Of a stretch of 40,857 bases of DNA, positions 1-8,900 are shown piece after piece; position 1 is the stretch's first letter; every line of letters begins with the position of its first letter. Under the pieces are notes generated by a model that was not told the origin of the DNA, did no database searches, and saw only the letters and a list, made by a program, of their open reading frames with translations. The stretch spans positions 1-40,857 of the forward strand of contig DCFQ01000044.1 of the NCBI GenBank assembly GCA_002319915.1, in the 5' to 3' direction. The translations under genes and the position numbers were made by a program. This DNA comes from Bacteroidales bacterium UBA1800 (GTDB lineage: Bacteria; Bacteroidota; Bacteroidia; Bacteroidales; VadinHA17).

Positions 1-1847
1 CCCTGCAGCAGCAGATTGGTGATCCCGATCACTTCGTTCAGTGGAGTCCTTATCTCATGGCTCATCGTCGACATGAACTGCTGCTTCGATTCGGCGGCCT
101 CTTCCGCTTTCCTGCTTGCCGCAATCACATTATCGAGCATTGTCCTCCTCTGTATTGCGATAGCTATCTGGTTGGCAATGAATTCCAGGACGTTGACATC
201 TTCCTGTGAGAACTTGTTCTCATTATGATAATCCTGGAGGGCCATTACACCAATGATCTCCTTGTCAGCCTTAAGGGGCACGCCCATCCAAACCTTGCAC
301 GGGGCCCCGACAAGATCGATGTCGCCGGAGTTCTCGAGGTCCTTAAGGTCGTTCACCTTGAGCAGCACCGACTTTTTCAGGGTGATCACCCACTTGGTAA
401 TTGTCTTTCGTGCAGGAAGAATGTCGAAGTTATCTTTCTCATCGGCGAAGAAAGGCAGGGACAGGGTATCATTTTTCTTGTCGTAAAGGGCGATAAAGAA
501 GTTGTTGGTATCCCATATCTTGCTGAGCTCATGAACAATCGTAGGATAAATGTCCTTTATTTCAAGCTGGTTAAGGGCAGCAGTGGAAATGTTGTAAAGT
601 ATTTCCTGGATAAGCTGGCTCTTCCTTTCAAAAGAAACATCCCTGTAGATTCCCAGGTAGGCGACATTCTCCCTGTTGATCTCGATATTGGTGGCTATCA
701 GGCTGACCTGGATCCTGTTTCCGTTCTTGTCCTTCCTGATCGTCTGTTTTATCACCTTGTGACGTTCCCTGGCGAGAAGATCGATTGTTATTGATTCCTG
801 TTTCATCTCTTCGGGAACGATAAGATCGTCCACAAGCATGTCGTGGGCCTCATCGGAAGTGTATCCAAACAGGTTGGTGAATTCCTTGTTGATAATGGTC
901 ACTTTACCCTCCCCGTTGATGATCGCCACAGCCTCCGGTATTGAGTCGATCAGGTGCTCGAGGAAAGCCTTTTCGCGGTTGATGTGTTCCTCATATTCCT
1001 TGCGCTTGCTCAGATCGGTCACAACACCGCGGTACCCTATTATACGGTTCTGATGGAATATGCCAAAGGAATGGGTCATGATCGGAACAAATGATCCGTC
1101 CTTTTTCCTTCCGGTGTATTCGTTGCTCGATATCTGTCCGGGTGACTGTAATTGATTCAGGTTCTGAATCATAACAGCGTAGTTGTCCGGGAACATCTCA
1201 GAAATGTAAATGCCCTGGATTATATCCTCCTTCTTATATCCGAAGAAACTGATGGCCTGGTTGTTTGCATAAAGGATCCTGCCGGTCAGGTCAACCTCGT
1301 AGATCATCTCGGGGAGAAGATCCGCAAAGTTGCTGAAGATCACGTTCTGCCGGGAAAGGTCATCCCTGCTTTTCTGGAGCGATCCGGGCTCCCAGGTCAC
1401 CAGGACGGTGTTGGCCGGTAGAATGAATCCGATGTAATGTCCTTCAGAGTCGTCATTCCTGGACGACACGGCCATCCTGGTAACGGTGCCGTTTTTATAT
1501 ACGGCATTTATCAGTTCAATCAGGTTGCTCCTGAGGGAGAGCCTGGAATCCATTAGGTTCAGACCCACCACTTCATTGCGGAATACCGACTCCACGGATG
1601 CTGCCCTTGTGTTCAGGTCGAGAACAACGATCTTGTCATCCTCTGTTTTTCTGAACATTGCAAGATAGCTGCTTACACTGTCGAATATCTCGCGCTGATC
1701 GCTCTTGTGGTGGCTCGTTGTATCTGATACGGAAGCACTTGCAGGTGTTTTTTCAACTGCGAGTATTTTTTTTACCTGGCCGAGCTCTTCGTTCAGCCTG
1801 CGGTTAGATTCCAATAGCTCCTCGTATCTTTGTCTGTAGTCAGTCAT
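1..1847 (-). CDS. PAS/PAS/GAF sensor histidine kinase, C-terminus beyond the window
   Basis: The reading frame is open from an ATG at 1847 to the left edge (about 615 codons) without a stop, so only the N-terminal part is present. Residues 1-40 are a Glu/Arg-rich probable coiled coil (YEELLESNRRLNEEL). Residues about 60-165 are weakly PAS-like. PAS 1 spans about 168-285 (FADLLPEMIYEVDLTGRI, ending GVVTDLSKRK). PAS 2 spans about 290-405 (LIDSIPEAVAIINGEGKV). A GAF domain spans about 410-565, ending IANQIAIAIQRR. The HisKA H-box follows, MSHEIRTPLN, with the likely phospho-acceptor at His597. No signal peptide or membrane segment is visible in this part, so it is probably a cytoplasmic sensor. 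The HATPase domain, and any receiver domain making it a hybrid kinase, would lie left of the window. The ligand cannot be inferred. Confidence 0.93.
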   Translation of the reverse strand, partial: MTDYRQRYEELLESNRRLNEELGQVKKILAVEKTPASASVSDTTSHHKSDQREIFDSVSSYLAMFRKTEDDKIVVLDLNTRAASVESVFRNEVVGLNLMDSRLSLRSNLIELINAVYKNGTVTRMAVSSRNDDSEGHYIGFILPANTVLVTWEPGSLQKSRDDLSRQNVIFSNFADLLPEMIYEVDLTGRILYANNQAISFFGYKKEDIIQGIYISEMFPDNYAVMIQNLNQLQSPGQISSNEYTGRKKDGSFVPIMTHSFGIFHQNRIIGYRGVVTDLSKRKEYEEHINREKAFLEHLIDSIPEAVAIINGEGKVTIINKEFTNLFGYTSDEAHDMLVDDLIVPEEMKQESITIDLLARERHKVIKQTIRKDKNGNRIQVSLIATNIEINRENVAYLGIYRDVSFERKSQLIQEILYNISTAALNQLEIKDIYPTIVHELSKIWDTNNFFIALYDKKNDTLSLPFFADEKDNFDILPARKTITKWVITLKKSVLLKVNDLKDLENSGDIDLVGAPCKVWMGVPLKADKEIIGVMALQDYHNENKFSQEDVNVLEFIANQIAIAIQRRTMLDNVIAASRKAEEAAESKQQFMSTMSHEIRTPLNEVIGITNLLLQ

Positions 1848-1936
1848 ATCCGAAAAGAAACTGAAGTTCAAAGCAGGTTGATTTATATTGATAAATTATG
1901 CGATCACAGTTATTAGTATAGTTAACGTATTAAGGC

Positions 1937-2590
1937 TCATTTTCGTATAGTTTTTCTGAGACTGGCGTAATATTGACAGAAATTTCTTAATCCGCATTGC
2001 CCGCAAAGAGGAGTCCTCGCTTTACAAATATACCTTCCGTGGAGGATAAGCCAGTGATGGGCCATCCGCATTTTCTCAGGCGGCACATTGGCGGAAAGCT
2101 GCTTTTCAACGCTTAAAGGTGTCTTTGCATTCCTGACCAGGCCGATCCTGTTTGCAACCCTGAAAACATGAGTGTCAACAGCAATTACAGGCTCCCTGTA
2201 AAGCACCGAAGCGACAACATTGGCAGTTTTCCGGCCGACGCCCGGAAGCCGCTGCAGGTCCGCCAGTCCGGAAGGGACTTTGCCTCCGAATTCTTCGACA
2301 AGCATCCTTGCCATTCCTGACAGGTTCTTTGCCTTATTGTTGGGATAAGTGCACGACCTGATATAAGGGAAAATATCACCCGGTTCTGCCATGGCCATAG
2401 CCCGGGCATCCGGAAACCGCCCAAGCAGGGCTGGTGTTATCATGTTGACCCTTTTGTCGGTGCACTGGGCGGAAAGAATGACAGCGACCAGGAGGCTGAA
2501 AGGCTCAACATACTTGAGCTCAGTATCTGCGTACGGCATCGCAGCTTCAAAGTATTCAAAAGTAAGTCTGTATCGTTCCTTGAGTGTCAT
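1937..2590 (-). CDS. nth: Endonuclease III (DNA glycosylase/AP lyase)
   Basis: Base-excision repair enzyme that removes oxidised pyrimidines and nicks abasic sites. At 217 residues it matches the usual family length of about 210. The helix-hairpin-helix reads LQRLPGVGRKTANVV and contains the catalytic Lys. The catalytic Asp is in AVDTHVFRVANRIG. The C-terminal [4Fe-4S] ligands are in the exact C-x6-C-x2-C-x5-C arrangement (CKARTPLCGQCGLRNFC). It is transcribed alone on the minus strand between the sensor kinase and the divergent aroB. The start is ATG at 2590. Nothing is missing or unusual, and the assignment is secure. Confidence 0.96.
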   Translation of the reverse strand: MTLKERYRLTFEYFEAAMPYADTELKYVEPFSLLVAVILSAQCTDKRVNMITPALLGRFPDARAMAMAEPGDIFPYIRSCTYPNNKAKNLSGMARMLVEEFGGKVPSGLADLQRLPGVGRKTANVVASVLYREPVIAVDTHVFRVANRIGLVRNAKTPLSVEKQLSANVPPEKMRMAHHWLILHGRYICKARTPLCGQCGLRNFCQYYASLRKTIRK

Positions 2591-2623
2591 GGCATTTTAT
2601 GTTTCGGTTAAGGTAGTACTTTT

Positions 2624-2631
2624 TATCTTTG
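2624..2631 (+). promoter_or_regulatory. Candidate -7 promoter element for aroBC
   Basis: TATCTTTG matches the Bacteroidota housekeeping -7 consensus TAnnTTTG exactly. The -33 match is poor: TTT/TTTC at 2602-2605, 18-19 bases upstream. A start site near 2637 would leave a leader of about 100 bases before aroB. Seen by eye only. Confidence 0.42.
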
Positions 2632-2636
2632 AGGTG

Positions 2637-2649
2637 CGACAGTCTGTCG
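2637..2649. repeat. Short perfect dyad at the predicted aroB transcription start
   Basis: CGACAG-T-CTGTCG is a perfect 6-base inverted repeat around a single base, directly downstream of the candidate -7 element at 2624-2631. It is followed closely by a second small palindrome, TGTCGACA. It could be an operator at the start site. At this length, chance is also plausible. Confidence 0.3.
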
Positions 2650-2737
2650 ACAACAGGTCTTACACCCTTTATTTTATCAGTTTTGATTTCTATGAATGAA
2701 TGATTTTTTAACTTTAACCGATTGAATCGATACAGAA

Positions 2738-3775
2738 TTGGAAAAAATTTCAGTTAAAACAGAGGGAGCTGTTTCGGATATCCTGATTGGCATGAAATGG
2801 GAAGGGGTAGGAAATATGCTTCCAGGGAGCGGGGTTGCCATAATTACTGATTCGAATGTCAACCGGATCTATGGGGAGAAATTTCCGGATTTTCCTGTGT
2901 TCGTCGTGAAGCCCGGTGAAGTAAGCAAGAAGCTTGAAGATATTGAATTCCTTGCCGAACGCCTGCTTGAATCAGGGATCGACAGGTCAGGATTCATACT
3001 GGGTATCGGCGGGGGAGTTGTATGTGACATTGCAGGCTTCCTGGCTTCAATTTACATGCGGGGGATAAGATGCGCCTACGTTTCCTCGACTCTGCTCTCA
3101 CAGGTGGATGCAAGCACTGGTGGCAAGAACGGGGTCAACCTGGGATCGACCAAGAACCTGCTCGGATGCTTCAGGCAGCCGGAATTTGTGATCTGCGATC
3201 CGGCCATGCTCCAGACTCTTCCTGAAGAGGAATACTTTTCGGGGCTTGCTGAACTCATAAAAACCGGTATTATCGGCAACAGGAAGCTATTCGAGATCAT
3301 TGAAAACAATCATGAAAGAATTATCCGGAGGGATGCGGAGCTTCTGGCAATGCTCATATCGATGGCTGTCGGTGTCAAGGCTTCTGTCGTTTCCGAAGAC
3401 GAGAAGGAGGGAGGTCTGAGGAGGATCCTGAATTTCGGCCATACCTTCGGCCATGCAATAGAGCTTTACAAATCGTTCAGGCATGGATATGCTGTCGCCT
3501 CCGGGATGGAGCTCGCAATTAGTTTCTCCGTTGCAAAGGGATACCTGCCGGTCGATGAAAGCGAAAGAATCCTGAACCTTCTTAAATCGTTCAAGCTTCT
3601 CAGGAGGCATGAGGTACCCCTGAGCCAGATCGGTGTCCTGCTGCGTCACGATAAGAAGAAGATCGGCGACGATATGTATTTTGTATTTGCCCAGGGAATT
3701 GGCAAAGTCACAGTCGAAAAGATCCCTTTAAACGAGATCATTGAATTTTACAGGGGAGGTTTGGCATCCAGATAA
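2738..3775 (+). CDS. aroB: 3-dehydroquinate synthase
   Basis: Second step of the shikimate pathway: converts DAHP to 3-dehydroquinate using NAD+ and a divalent metal, in the cytoplasm. The NAD-binding segment is GIGGGVVCDIAGF (about residues 89-101). SSTLLSQVDASTGGKNGVN and NLLGCFRQP are conserved substrate-site segments. Glu172 and Lys175 lie in GLAELIKTGII. The metal-site histidines are His235 and His239 in NFGHTFGHAIE. At 345 residues it is near the usual 340-360. The start is a TTG at 2738. The frame is closed by a TGA at 2723, and the first in-frame ATG (residue 20) would remove the first strand of the fold, so TTG is preferred. aroC follows 10 bases downstream. Confidence 0.95.
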   Translation: MEKISVKTEGAVSDILIGMKWEGVGNMLPGSGVAIITDSNVNRIYGEKFPDFPVFVVKPGEVSKKLEDIEFLAERLLESGIDRSGFILGIGGGVVCDIAGFLASIYMRGIRCAYVSSTLLSQVDASTGGKNGVNLGSTKNLLGCFRQPEFVICDPAMLQTLPEEEYFSGLAELIKTGIIGNRKLFEIIENNHERIIRRDAELLAMLISMAVGVKASVVSEDEKEGGLRRILNFGHTFGHAIELYKSFRHGYAVASGMELAISFSVAKGYLPVDESERILNLLKSFKLLRRHEVPLSQIGVLLRHDKKKIGDDMYFVFAQGIGKVTVEKIPLNEIIEFYRGGLASR

Positions 3776-3785
3776 TTAAAGCGAA

Positions 3786-4784
3786 ATGAACTCATTCGGC
3801 ACCCTATTCAGAATTTCCATTTTCGGTGAATCACATGGCCCGGGCATCGGGGTGACGATCGACGGCTGTCCGGCAGGGACCAGGATTGATCCCGGCGATT
3901 TTGCCGGCGATCTGGCAAGACGGCAGAGCGGGAAGCCTGGTACCACAAGCCGCAGGGAAGGCGATCAGCCGGAGATACTGAGCGGCATCCTGAACGGCTT
4001 TTCAAACGGGGCGCCCATCACTCTGATTACCAGGAACGCCGACAAGATCTCGTCAGACTATGACAACCTGAGAAACGTGCCAAGGCCGGGGCATGCCGAT
4101 TTCACGGCAGGGATAAAATACTCGGGCTATGCCGACATGCGTGGCAGCGGGCACTTTTCAGGACGTATAACCTGGGGGCTGGTAGCTGCAGGTGTGATTG
4201 CAAAGAAAATTATTGAACCTGCCCGGGTAACGGCATCACTGAAATCGGCCGGAGGAAACCCGGATATCGGGGAAGCGGTTGAAAAAGCAGTTGCTGAAGG
4301 TGATTCGATAGGAGGACTGATCGAGTGCATTGTAGAAAATGTTCCGAAAGCTCTTGGCGAGCCTTTCTTTTACTCCTGCGAATCTGCCATAAGCCATCTG
4401 GTTTTCTCGATCCCGGCAATCAGGGGGATCGAATTCGGGGCGGGATTTGCAGCTGCCTCAATGAAAGGTTCGGTTCACAACGATCCGTTTATCGATTCGG
4501 CAGGCACGACAGCTTCAAACAACGCCGGGGGGATCAACGGGGGTATTTCAAATGGAAATGATCTGGTTTTCAGGGTTGCAGTAAAGCCGACCTCCTCGAT
4601 AAAATCAGGACAGGAGACATTTGATTTTGAAAGGAAAAAGATGACCGAGCTCAAAGTGCAGGGCCGCCATGATTCTTGCATCGCCCTGCGGATGCCGGTG
4701 ATAATTGAGGCTGCCGCCTCCATCGCCCTTGCGGACCTTTACCTTATCGACAGGGGTATAAACGGGGTAAGAAAGATTAAATAA
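3786..4784 (+). CDS. aroC: Chorismate synthase
   Basis: Last step of the shikimate pathway: converts EPSP to chorismate with reduced FMN. It begins with the family signature NSFGTLFRISIFGESHGPGIGV and has RPGHADFTAGIKY, DMRGSGHFSGR and NNAGGINGGISNG, the flavin and substrate-binding segments. The C-terminus is GRHDSCIALRMPVIIEAAASIALADLYL. At 332 residues it is slightly shorter than most homologues (about 350-370) but no core motif is missing. It forms a two-gene unit with aroB. The 3' end overlaps the convergent tilS by 8 bases, leaving no room for a terminator between them. Confidence 0.96.
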   Translation: MNSFGTLFRISIFGESHGPGIGVTIDGCPAGTRIDPGDFAGDLARRQSGKPGTTSRREGDQPEILSGILNGFSNGAPITLITRNADKISSDYDNLRNVPRPGHADFTAGIKYSGYADMRGSGHFSGRITWGLVAAGVIAKKIIEPARVTASLKSAGGNPDIGEAVEKAVAEGDSIGGLIECIVENVPKALGEPFFYSCESAISHLVFSIPAIRGIEFGAGFAAASMKGSVHNDPFIDSAGTTASNNAGGINGGISNGNDLVFRVAVKPTSSIKSGQETFDFERKKMTELKVQGRHDSCIALRMPVIIEAAASIALADLYLIDRGINGVRKIK

Positions 4785-6126
4785 TGATCCCGGGGCCGGG
4801 CCATTCCTTGCTTTCGAGCCGGAGAATCACACCTGTGGCCGGAGTTACCCTGAACCTGTCATCGATTCGTTCACCAATGATCCATACAAGCTTTCCTTCA
4901 GATTCCATAAGCATCATCTTTTCCTTTTGAGGCAGGGAGAACTTCCGGTCGATAAAATAGTCGCTCAGCTTCCTGGAATGCTTCATGCCGAACGGGAAAA
5001 ACATATCTCCTTTTCTCCATTTCCTGACAGTGACCGGGAAGGTCAGCTTCTCAAAGTCCAGGAATGCCACCGATCTGTCACCTTTGAGATCAAGGTCCTG
5101 ATAATTATCAGATAGCCCGGCTGATGCGATGAAAGGGAGCCCGGAAAATCCTTCTGCATTTTCGACCAGGTATTCACCAGGTCCGCCCTGTTCCAGGGGA
5201 GTCACAATGAGTTCGCCCCTGTTTCTGACCAGCCTCGAGGAGTGAGTGATGACCTGCCCGCCCGTCCTGCCGTTTATTACTTTCCCCAGGTTACCGGCTG
5301 TGGTGGCGTTAATGCCATACTGCCTGAAAAGTTCAAATACCATTGAATCAGTCAGTGGAAGGGACTTGAGACTCCGGATATCAAAGATCACTTCATCCCC
5401 CCTGGTATGCGACGATGATTTCCTTATGCTTTCGATGTAATTCACGAAGATCTCAAGCGTACCCTTGAGCCTTGATGCTGTCGACGCTATAGATTCCTCA
5501 ACCGAAGGATTGATCTCCTTCAGGACCGGTATAACCAGGTGCCTGATCTTGTTCCTCGTGTATTTGGATTCGGCATTTGAGCTGTCTTCCCTGAAGGGAA
5601 CCCCCTTTTCTTTGGAATATGCTTCAATATCCTTCCTGGTGGCGAACAGCAGGGGCCTGATTATCCCGTTTCCTGAGGGTTTTATGCCCGTGAGCCCTGT
5701 GATCCCTGTTCCCCTCACCAGGTTGATCAGGATCGTCTCGGCGTTGTCGTCCTTGTTATGAGCAACTGCTGTTACACGGTAATTGAACTCATGCCTCAGT
5801 TCCCCGAACCAGTTGTACCTGAGCTCCCTTGCAGCCATCTGTATCGAAAGCTTGTTGGCTGATGCATATCCCTTCGTATCGAATCTTACCGAATGGAACC
5901 GCAGCCCGTGGTCAGATGCAAAATGTCTTACCAGCTCTTCATCCAGGTCAGCATCATTCCCCCTGAGAGTGAAATTGCAGTGTGCGATCCCCGGGGAGAA
6001 GCCGGCTTCAACAAACAAATCAGCCATCACCATGGAGTCGATGCCCCCGCTCACCGCCAGGAGAATCCTGTCTTTCCTGGACGCCAGCCGGTTCTCTCTG
6101 ATATATTTCAGAAATTCATGGAGCAT
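4777..6126 (-). CDS. tilS: tRNA(Ile)-lysidine synthase
   Basis: Attaches lysine to the wobble cytidine (C34) of the minor tRNA-Ile so that it reads AUA; essential in most bacteria. The N-type ATP-pyrophosphatase P-loop is LAVSGGIDSM, with SGGIDS at 26-31. VAHNKDDNAETILINLVRGTGITGL and SSNAESKYTRNKIRH are the other conserved TilS segments. The C-terminal substrate-binding domain includes VRKWRKGDMFFPFGMKHSRKLSDYFIDRK. The length of 449 residues fits the family. It lies 10 bases downstream of the outer-membrane barrel gene on the same strand, so it is probably the last gene of that unit. It overlaps aroC tail to tail. Confidence 0.95.
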   Translation of the reverse strand: MLHEFLKYIRENRLASRKDRILLAVSGGIDSMVMADLFVEAGFSPGIAHCNFTLRGNDADLDEELVRHFASDHGLRFHSVRFDTKGYASANKLSIQMAARELRYNWFGELRHEFNYRVTAVAHNKDDNAETILINLVRGTGITGLTGIKPSGNGIIRPLLFATRKDIEAYSKEKGVPFREDSSNAESKYTRNKIRHLVIPVLKEINPSVEESIASTASRLKGTLEIFVNYIESIRKSSSHTRGDEVIFDIRSLKSLPLTDSMVFELFRQYGINATTAGNLGKVINGRTGGQVITHSSRLVRNRGELIVTPLEQGGPGEYLVENAEGFSGLPFIASAGLSDNYQDLDLKGDRSVAFLDFEKLTFPVTVRKWRKGDMFFPFGMKHSRKLSDYFIDRKFSLPQKEKMMLMESEGKLVWIIGERIDDRFRVTPATGVILRLESKEWPGPGIII

Positions 6127-6136
6127 GATGTATTAT

Positions 6137-8086
6137 TTAGCGGTAGGGGAGAATTGCAGGAGGCCCGGGCTCAAAATTGACCGGTTTCAGAAGCTGCTGG
6201 CCGGATATCATCAGAAGTTTTGCGCTCGAGTTGACGGGCAGATACGGGTAAAACCCAAGCCTTATCTGAAGGGTATTGAAGACCAGGTTATCATTCCTTA
6301 TCCTTATCCCGAGCCCGACTCCCGAAAAAAAGTCACTACTCCTGACGTCTTCATTCGAACCGAAAAGAAATCCGGCATCAGCGAAACCGAAAAATGCAAA
6401 CCTGAAACCGTAAAGATTGACAGGGCTGAAAAGCACCGATTCAAGGCTTAGGGTGAGCCGTTGCCCTCCGCTGACCGAATCGTTACTGAAACCCGAGAAT
6501 CCGTTCTCATGAATGAATGTAAGGTATTCATCAGAATATCTGTCGAATCCCCTGGTATAATCCACATTTACGAAGTTTCTCATCTTATGCCGGCCCAGAT
6601 TCAGAAGGTTTGAAATGTAACTTGTCCGGACCATGAACATCCCCTGTTCCGTATTCCCTCTGTTGAAAAAGGAGGAGAATCCGGCGGAACTGTAAAAGTA
6701 TCCAAGGCTCCTGACCGATTCCCCGACGGAGAGATAAGCTCCGGCATAATTCCTGTACTTGAATTCATTATTTTCCCTCCCCACCGTCATGTTGACCATT
6801 CCCCCGTAAGGAAGGTCCTCCGTTCTCCCGTACCCGTAAATAAGGTTGGTCTTGTAGAATTTCTGGACCGAAAAACCGACAGATGCAAGGAACATTTTGT
6901 ATTTCTGGAGATTATGATAGGAACCCGAAGTGATGAACGGGTGATCAAACACATTGTTGTTTGTGTACCGCGCCCCGATGATGATCCTGGAAACCGACTC
7001 AGGATCAATAAGGAAAGACCTCAGAAGCCAGTAATCCTGGAGATTGTATTTTACCGGGGCAGGTAAAAACATCGAATCGATCTTCTGGCTGGTATACATC
7101 TGTCTTATTGAGATCCCGCCTGCATATTTTGTCGAGGAACTCACAAGATTCCTGGTCAGGTCAATCCCGAAGGTTCTCTTTCCAAGACCGTCATAATAAT
7201 AAAGGCCGAGATTAATGAACGATTTGGCTATATTGTTAATCAGGTATTTGACTCCCAGGCCGGGGGAATCACTGAATTTTGAGTTCCACGGGACTTCAAT
7301 GCTGAATTCATGACCCATTCCGAAGATGTTCTTATCGAAGACCGATGCCGAACCGCTCCTGATCCCATGAAGGCTGAGGCCCGCACCGAGGGAGTAGACA
7401 TCCTTGGTAAGGACCCTTATATCCACTTCATTGTCGGAGACCGGTACAACAACAATCCTTGCATCGTCTATGAATGGCAGCTGCCTCAGGATACGCTCAT
7501 TATCGCTCAGCACAAGGGGAGAAACCGAATCTCCGGCACTGAAAAGAAGGTTTTTCCTGATAATGAACTCGTTTGTGTTGAAATGCGTTTTATTGATTAT
7601 TCTTTCGAGTTTATTGGGATCATATTCATCCGGTCTCTGCAGTGATGTTCCAAAAACCTCGAGCCTTTTTATGCTGATATTCCTGATCTTTTTCCCTTTA
7701 TACCCTGAATAGGCCTTCTCGCTCGAGCCGGTAATCTGTTTTTCAGACGGAGTGGTGCGGCCGGTGACCAGAAAATCGTACAACTTTTTTGTAACAAGGG
7801 TTTTGGAAGCTTTGATCCTGAGAGAATCATAAAAGATGGATGCCCTTTCATCATTCAGGCTGTAGGGAGGGACAGGGCCTGCCTTGCCGACCCGGCCCGG
7901 AGTGCAGGCTGGGATTTTGAGATTGCCGGTCTCGGCGCATCTGATAGTATCGTTTCTTTGTTCCCTGTCTCTGGAACCGGGCAGCTGCTGGGAGTATGCT
8001 CCTGCACAAATCAATATTCCTGCCAGGCATACAGACAGATTTTTTAGTAAGAAAGGTTTCCTTGTGAATAGTGTCTCAGGTTTCAT
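6137..8086 (-). CDS. Outer-membrane beta-barrel protein with one POTRA domain (BamA/TamA-like)
   Basis: 649 residues. A signal peptide spans residues 1-33 (hydrophobic LSVCLAGILICAGAYSQ). The next 100 residues are of unknown fold. One POTRA-like domain spans about 134-228 (RNISIKRLEVFG, RQLPFIDDARIVVVPV, VDIRVLTKDVYSLG). The remainder alternates aromatic and polar residues like a 16-strand barrel, with features such as SGVGLGIRIRNDNLVFNTLQIRLGFYPYLP. BamA carries five POTRA domains and TamA three, so this is neither. Bacteroidota encode several such short barrels whose substrate is unknown. The upstream 238-aa gene overlaps its start by 11 bases, suggesting coupled translation. Confidence 0.8.
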   Translation of the reverse strand: MKPETLFTRKPFLLKNLSVCLAGILICAGAYSQQLPGSRDREQRNDTIRCAETGNLKIPACTPGRVGKAGPVPPYSLNDERASIFYDSLRIKASKTLVTKKLYDFLVTGRTTPSEKQITGSSEKAYSGYKGKKIRNISIKRLEVFGTSLQRPDEYDPNKLERIINKTHFNTNEFIIRKNLLFSAGDSVSPLVLSDNERILRQLPFIDDARIVVVPVSDNEVDIRVLTKDVYSLGAGLSLHGIRSGSASVFDKNIFGMGHEFSIEVPWNSKFSDSPGLGVKYLINNIAKSFINLGLYYYDGLGKRTFGIDLTRNLVSSSTKYAGGISIRQMYTSQKIDSMFLPAPVKYNLQDYWLLRSFLIDPESVSRIIIGARYTNNNVFDHPFITSGSYHNLQKYKMFLASVGFSVQKFYKTNLIYGYGRTEDLPYGGMVNMTVGRENNEFKYRNYAGAYLSVGESVRSLGYFYSSAGFSSFFNRGNTEQGMFMVRTSYISNLLNLGRHKMRNFVNVDYTRGFDRYSDEYLTFIHENGFSGFSNDSVSGGQRLTLSLESVLFSPVNLYGFRFAFFGFADAGFLFGSNEDVRSSDFFSGVGLGIRIRNDNLVFNTLQIRLGFYPYLPVNSSAKLLMISGQQLLKPVNFEPGPPAILPYR

Positions 8087-8792
8087 GCGATTGGTTCAGC
8101 AGCACATCGTCAGAATTAAACTGGAACCCGAGACGCTTACCGGTAATTACACGCGAATGCTGTATTTTTGCTTCTGCCTGTCCTACTGTCGCGATCTTGA
8201 CGGTATCGTAGGGCGGGACCAGAAGATCGAATTCAAGAGAGTACTGAATAGCCGTTGAAATAATTACCTGAAGGGCATTCCTGCTCAGAGCTTCATTCCC
8301 GTAATTGGAAAAAAGCATCCCCATTTGTCTTTTGCCTTCAACCAGATATTGGTTCTCATGATTTATGAATATCCTTGCAATGAGGTAACCCAGATCATCA
8401 AGCCTTGAGTATTTAAAGGAATCTGCCAGAAAGTTGTAGATGTTTATGATCCCCGAATAGGCATTGAATTTGTTCTTCTGAATATATGGCGTTTTCCAGA
8501 CCGGATGCTCACGGTCGAACTGGAAAATATTTGAATGCATGCTGAAAAGCAAAATGTCGCCCGCGACTTTCAGCTGGGCATCAAAATTGCTCCTGTCGGT
8601 ATATTCCATCCTAATCCTCTGATCGAGTCCTCCCAGACTTGTATTGACCTCCCTGGAGAATGACTTCAGGATATCCTTTGTTATCCCGAACCATTCCAGC
8701 GTGTTATCGTAAACTTTCTGCTTAAGGGTGGATTTATCCCTCAGGGTGCCTACAATTGCCAGTTTTTTTTCGTCCAGTTCCGACATGATCAT
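8076..8792 (-). CDS. Protein of unknown function (238 aa), coupled to the POTRA barrel
   Basis: I do not recognise the family. The protein has no signal peptide, no membrane segment and no cysteine pair, so it is predicted to be soluble and cytoplasmic. It is mostly helical in appearance (KLAIVGTLRDKSTLKQKVYDNTLEW at the start, later NFLADSFKYSRLDDLGYLIARIFIN). Its coding style matches its neighbours. The start could be ATG at 8792 or the ATG two codons later. Its 3' end overlaps the POTRA barrel gene by 11 bases, so the two are probably made together. A role linked to membrane assembly is possible from position only. Confidence 0.75.
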   Translation of the reverse strand: MIMSELDEKKLAIVGTLRDKSTLKQKVYDNTLEWFGITKDILKSFSREVNTSLGGLDQRIRMEYTDRSNFDAQLKVAGDILLFSMHSNIFQFDREHPVWKTPYIQKNKFNAYSGIINIYNFLADSFKYSRLDDLGYLIARIFINHENQYLVEGKRQMGMLFSNYGNEALSRNALQVIISTAIQYSLEFDLLVPPYDTVKIATVGQAEAKIQHSRVITGKRLGFQFNSDDVLLNQSHET

Positions 8793-8880
8793 TTTTGTTT
8801 GGTTAATGAGGCACCTAATTTAATAATTAAATAATTAATGGTGTATTTTTTGAAGTCAAAGGACTATATGGTTAAAGCAG

Positions 8881-8898
8881 TGCCGGAAATTCCCGGCA
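8881..8898 (-). terminator. Hairpin just past the proS stop codon
   Basis: TGCCGG-AAATTC-CCGGCA is a perfect 6-base stem with a 6-base loop, two bases after the proS stop on the minus strand. No long U-run follows, so it is at best a weak intrinsic terminator. Confidence 0.42.
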
Positions 8899-8900
8899 TC

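Noticed and set aside
225..794. A 189-codon plus-strand open frame at the left edge.
   Set aside because: It is antisense to the PAS and GAF domains of the sensor kinase, whose frame has clear domain motifs including the H-box.
5783..6451. A 222-codon plus-strand open frame across the tilS/POTRA barrel boundary.
   Set aside because: Antisense to two well-supported genes; no recognisable motif.
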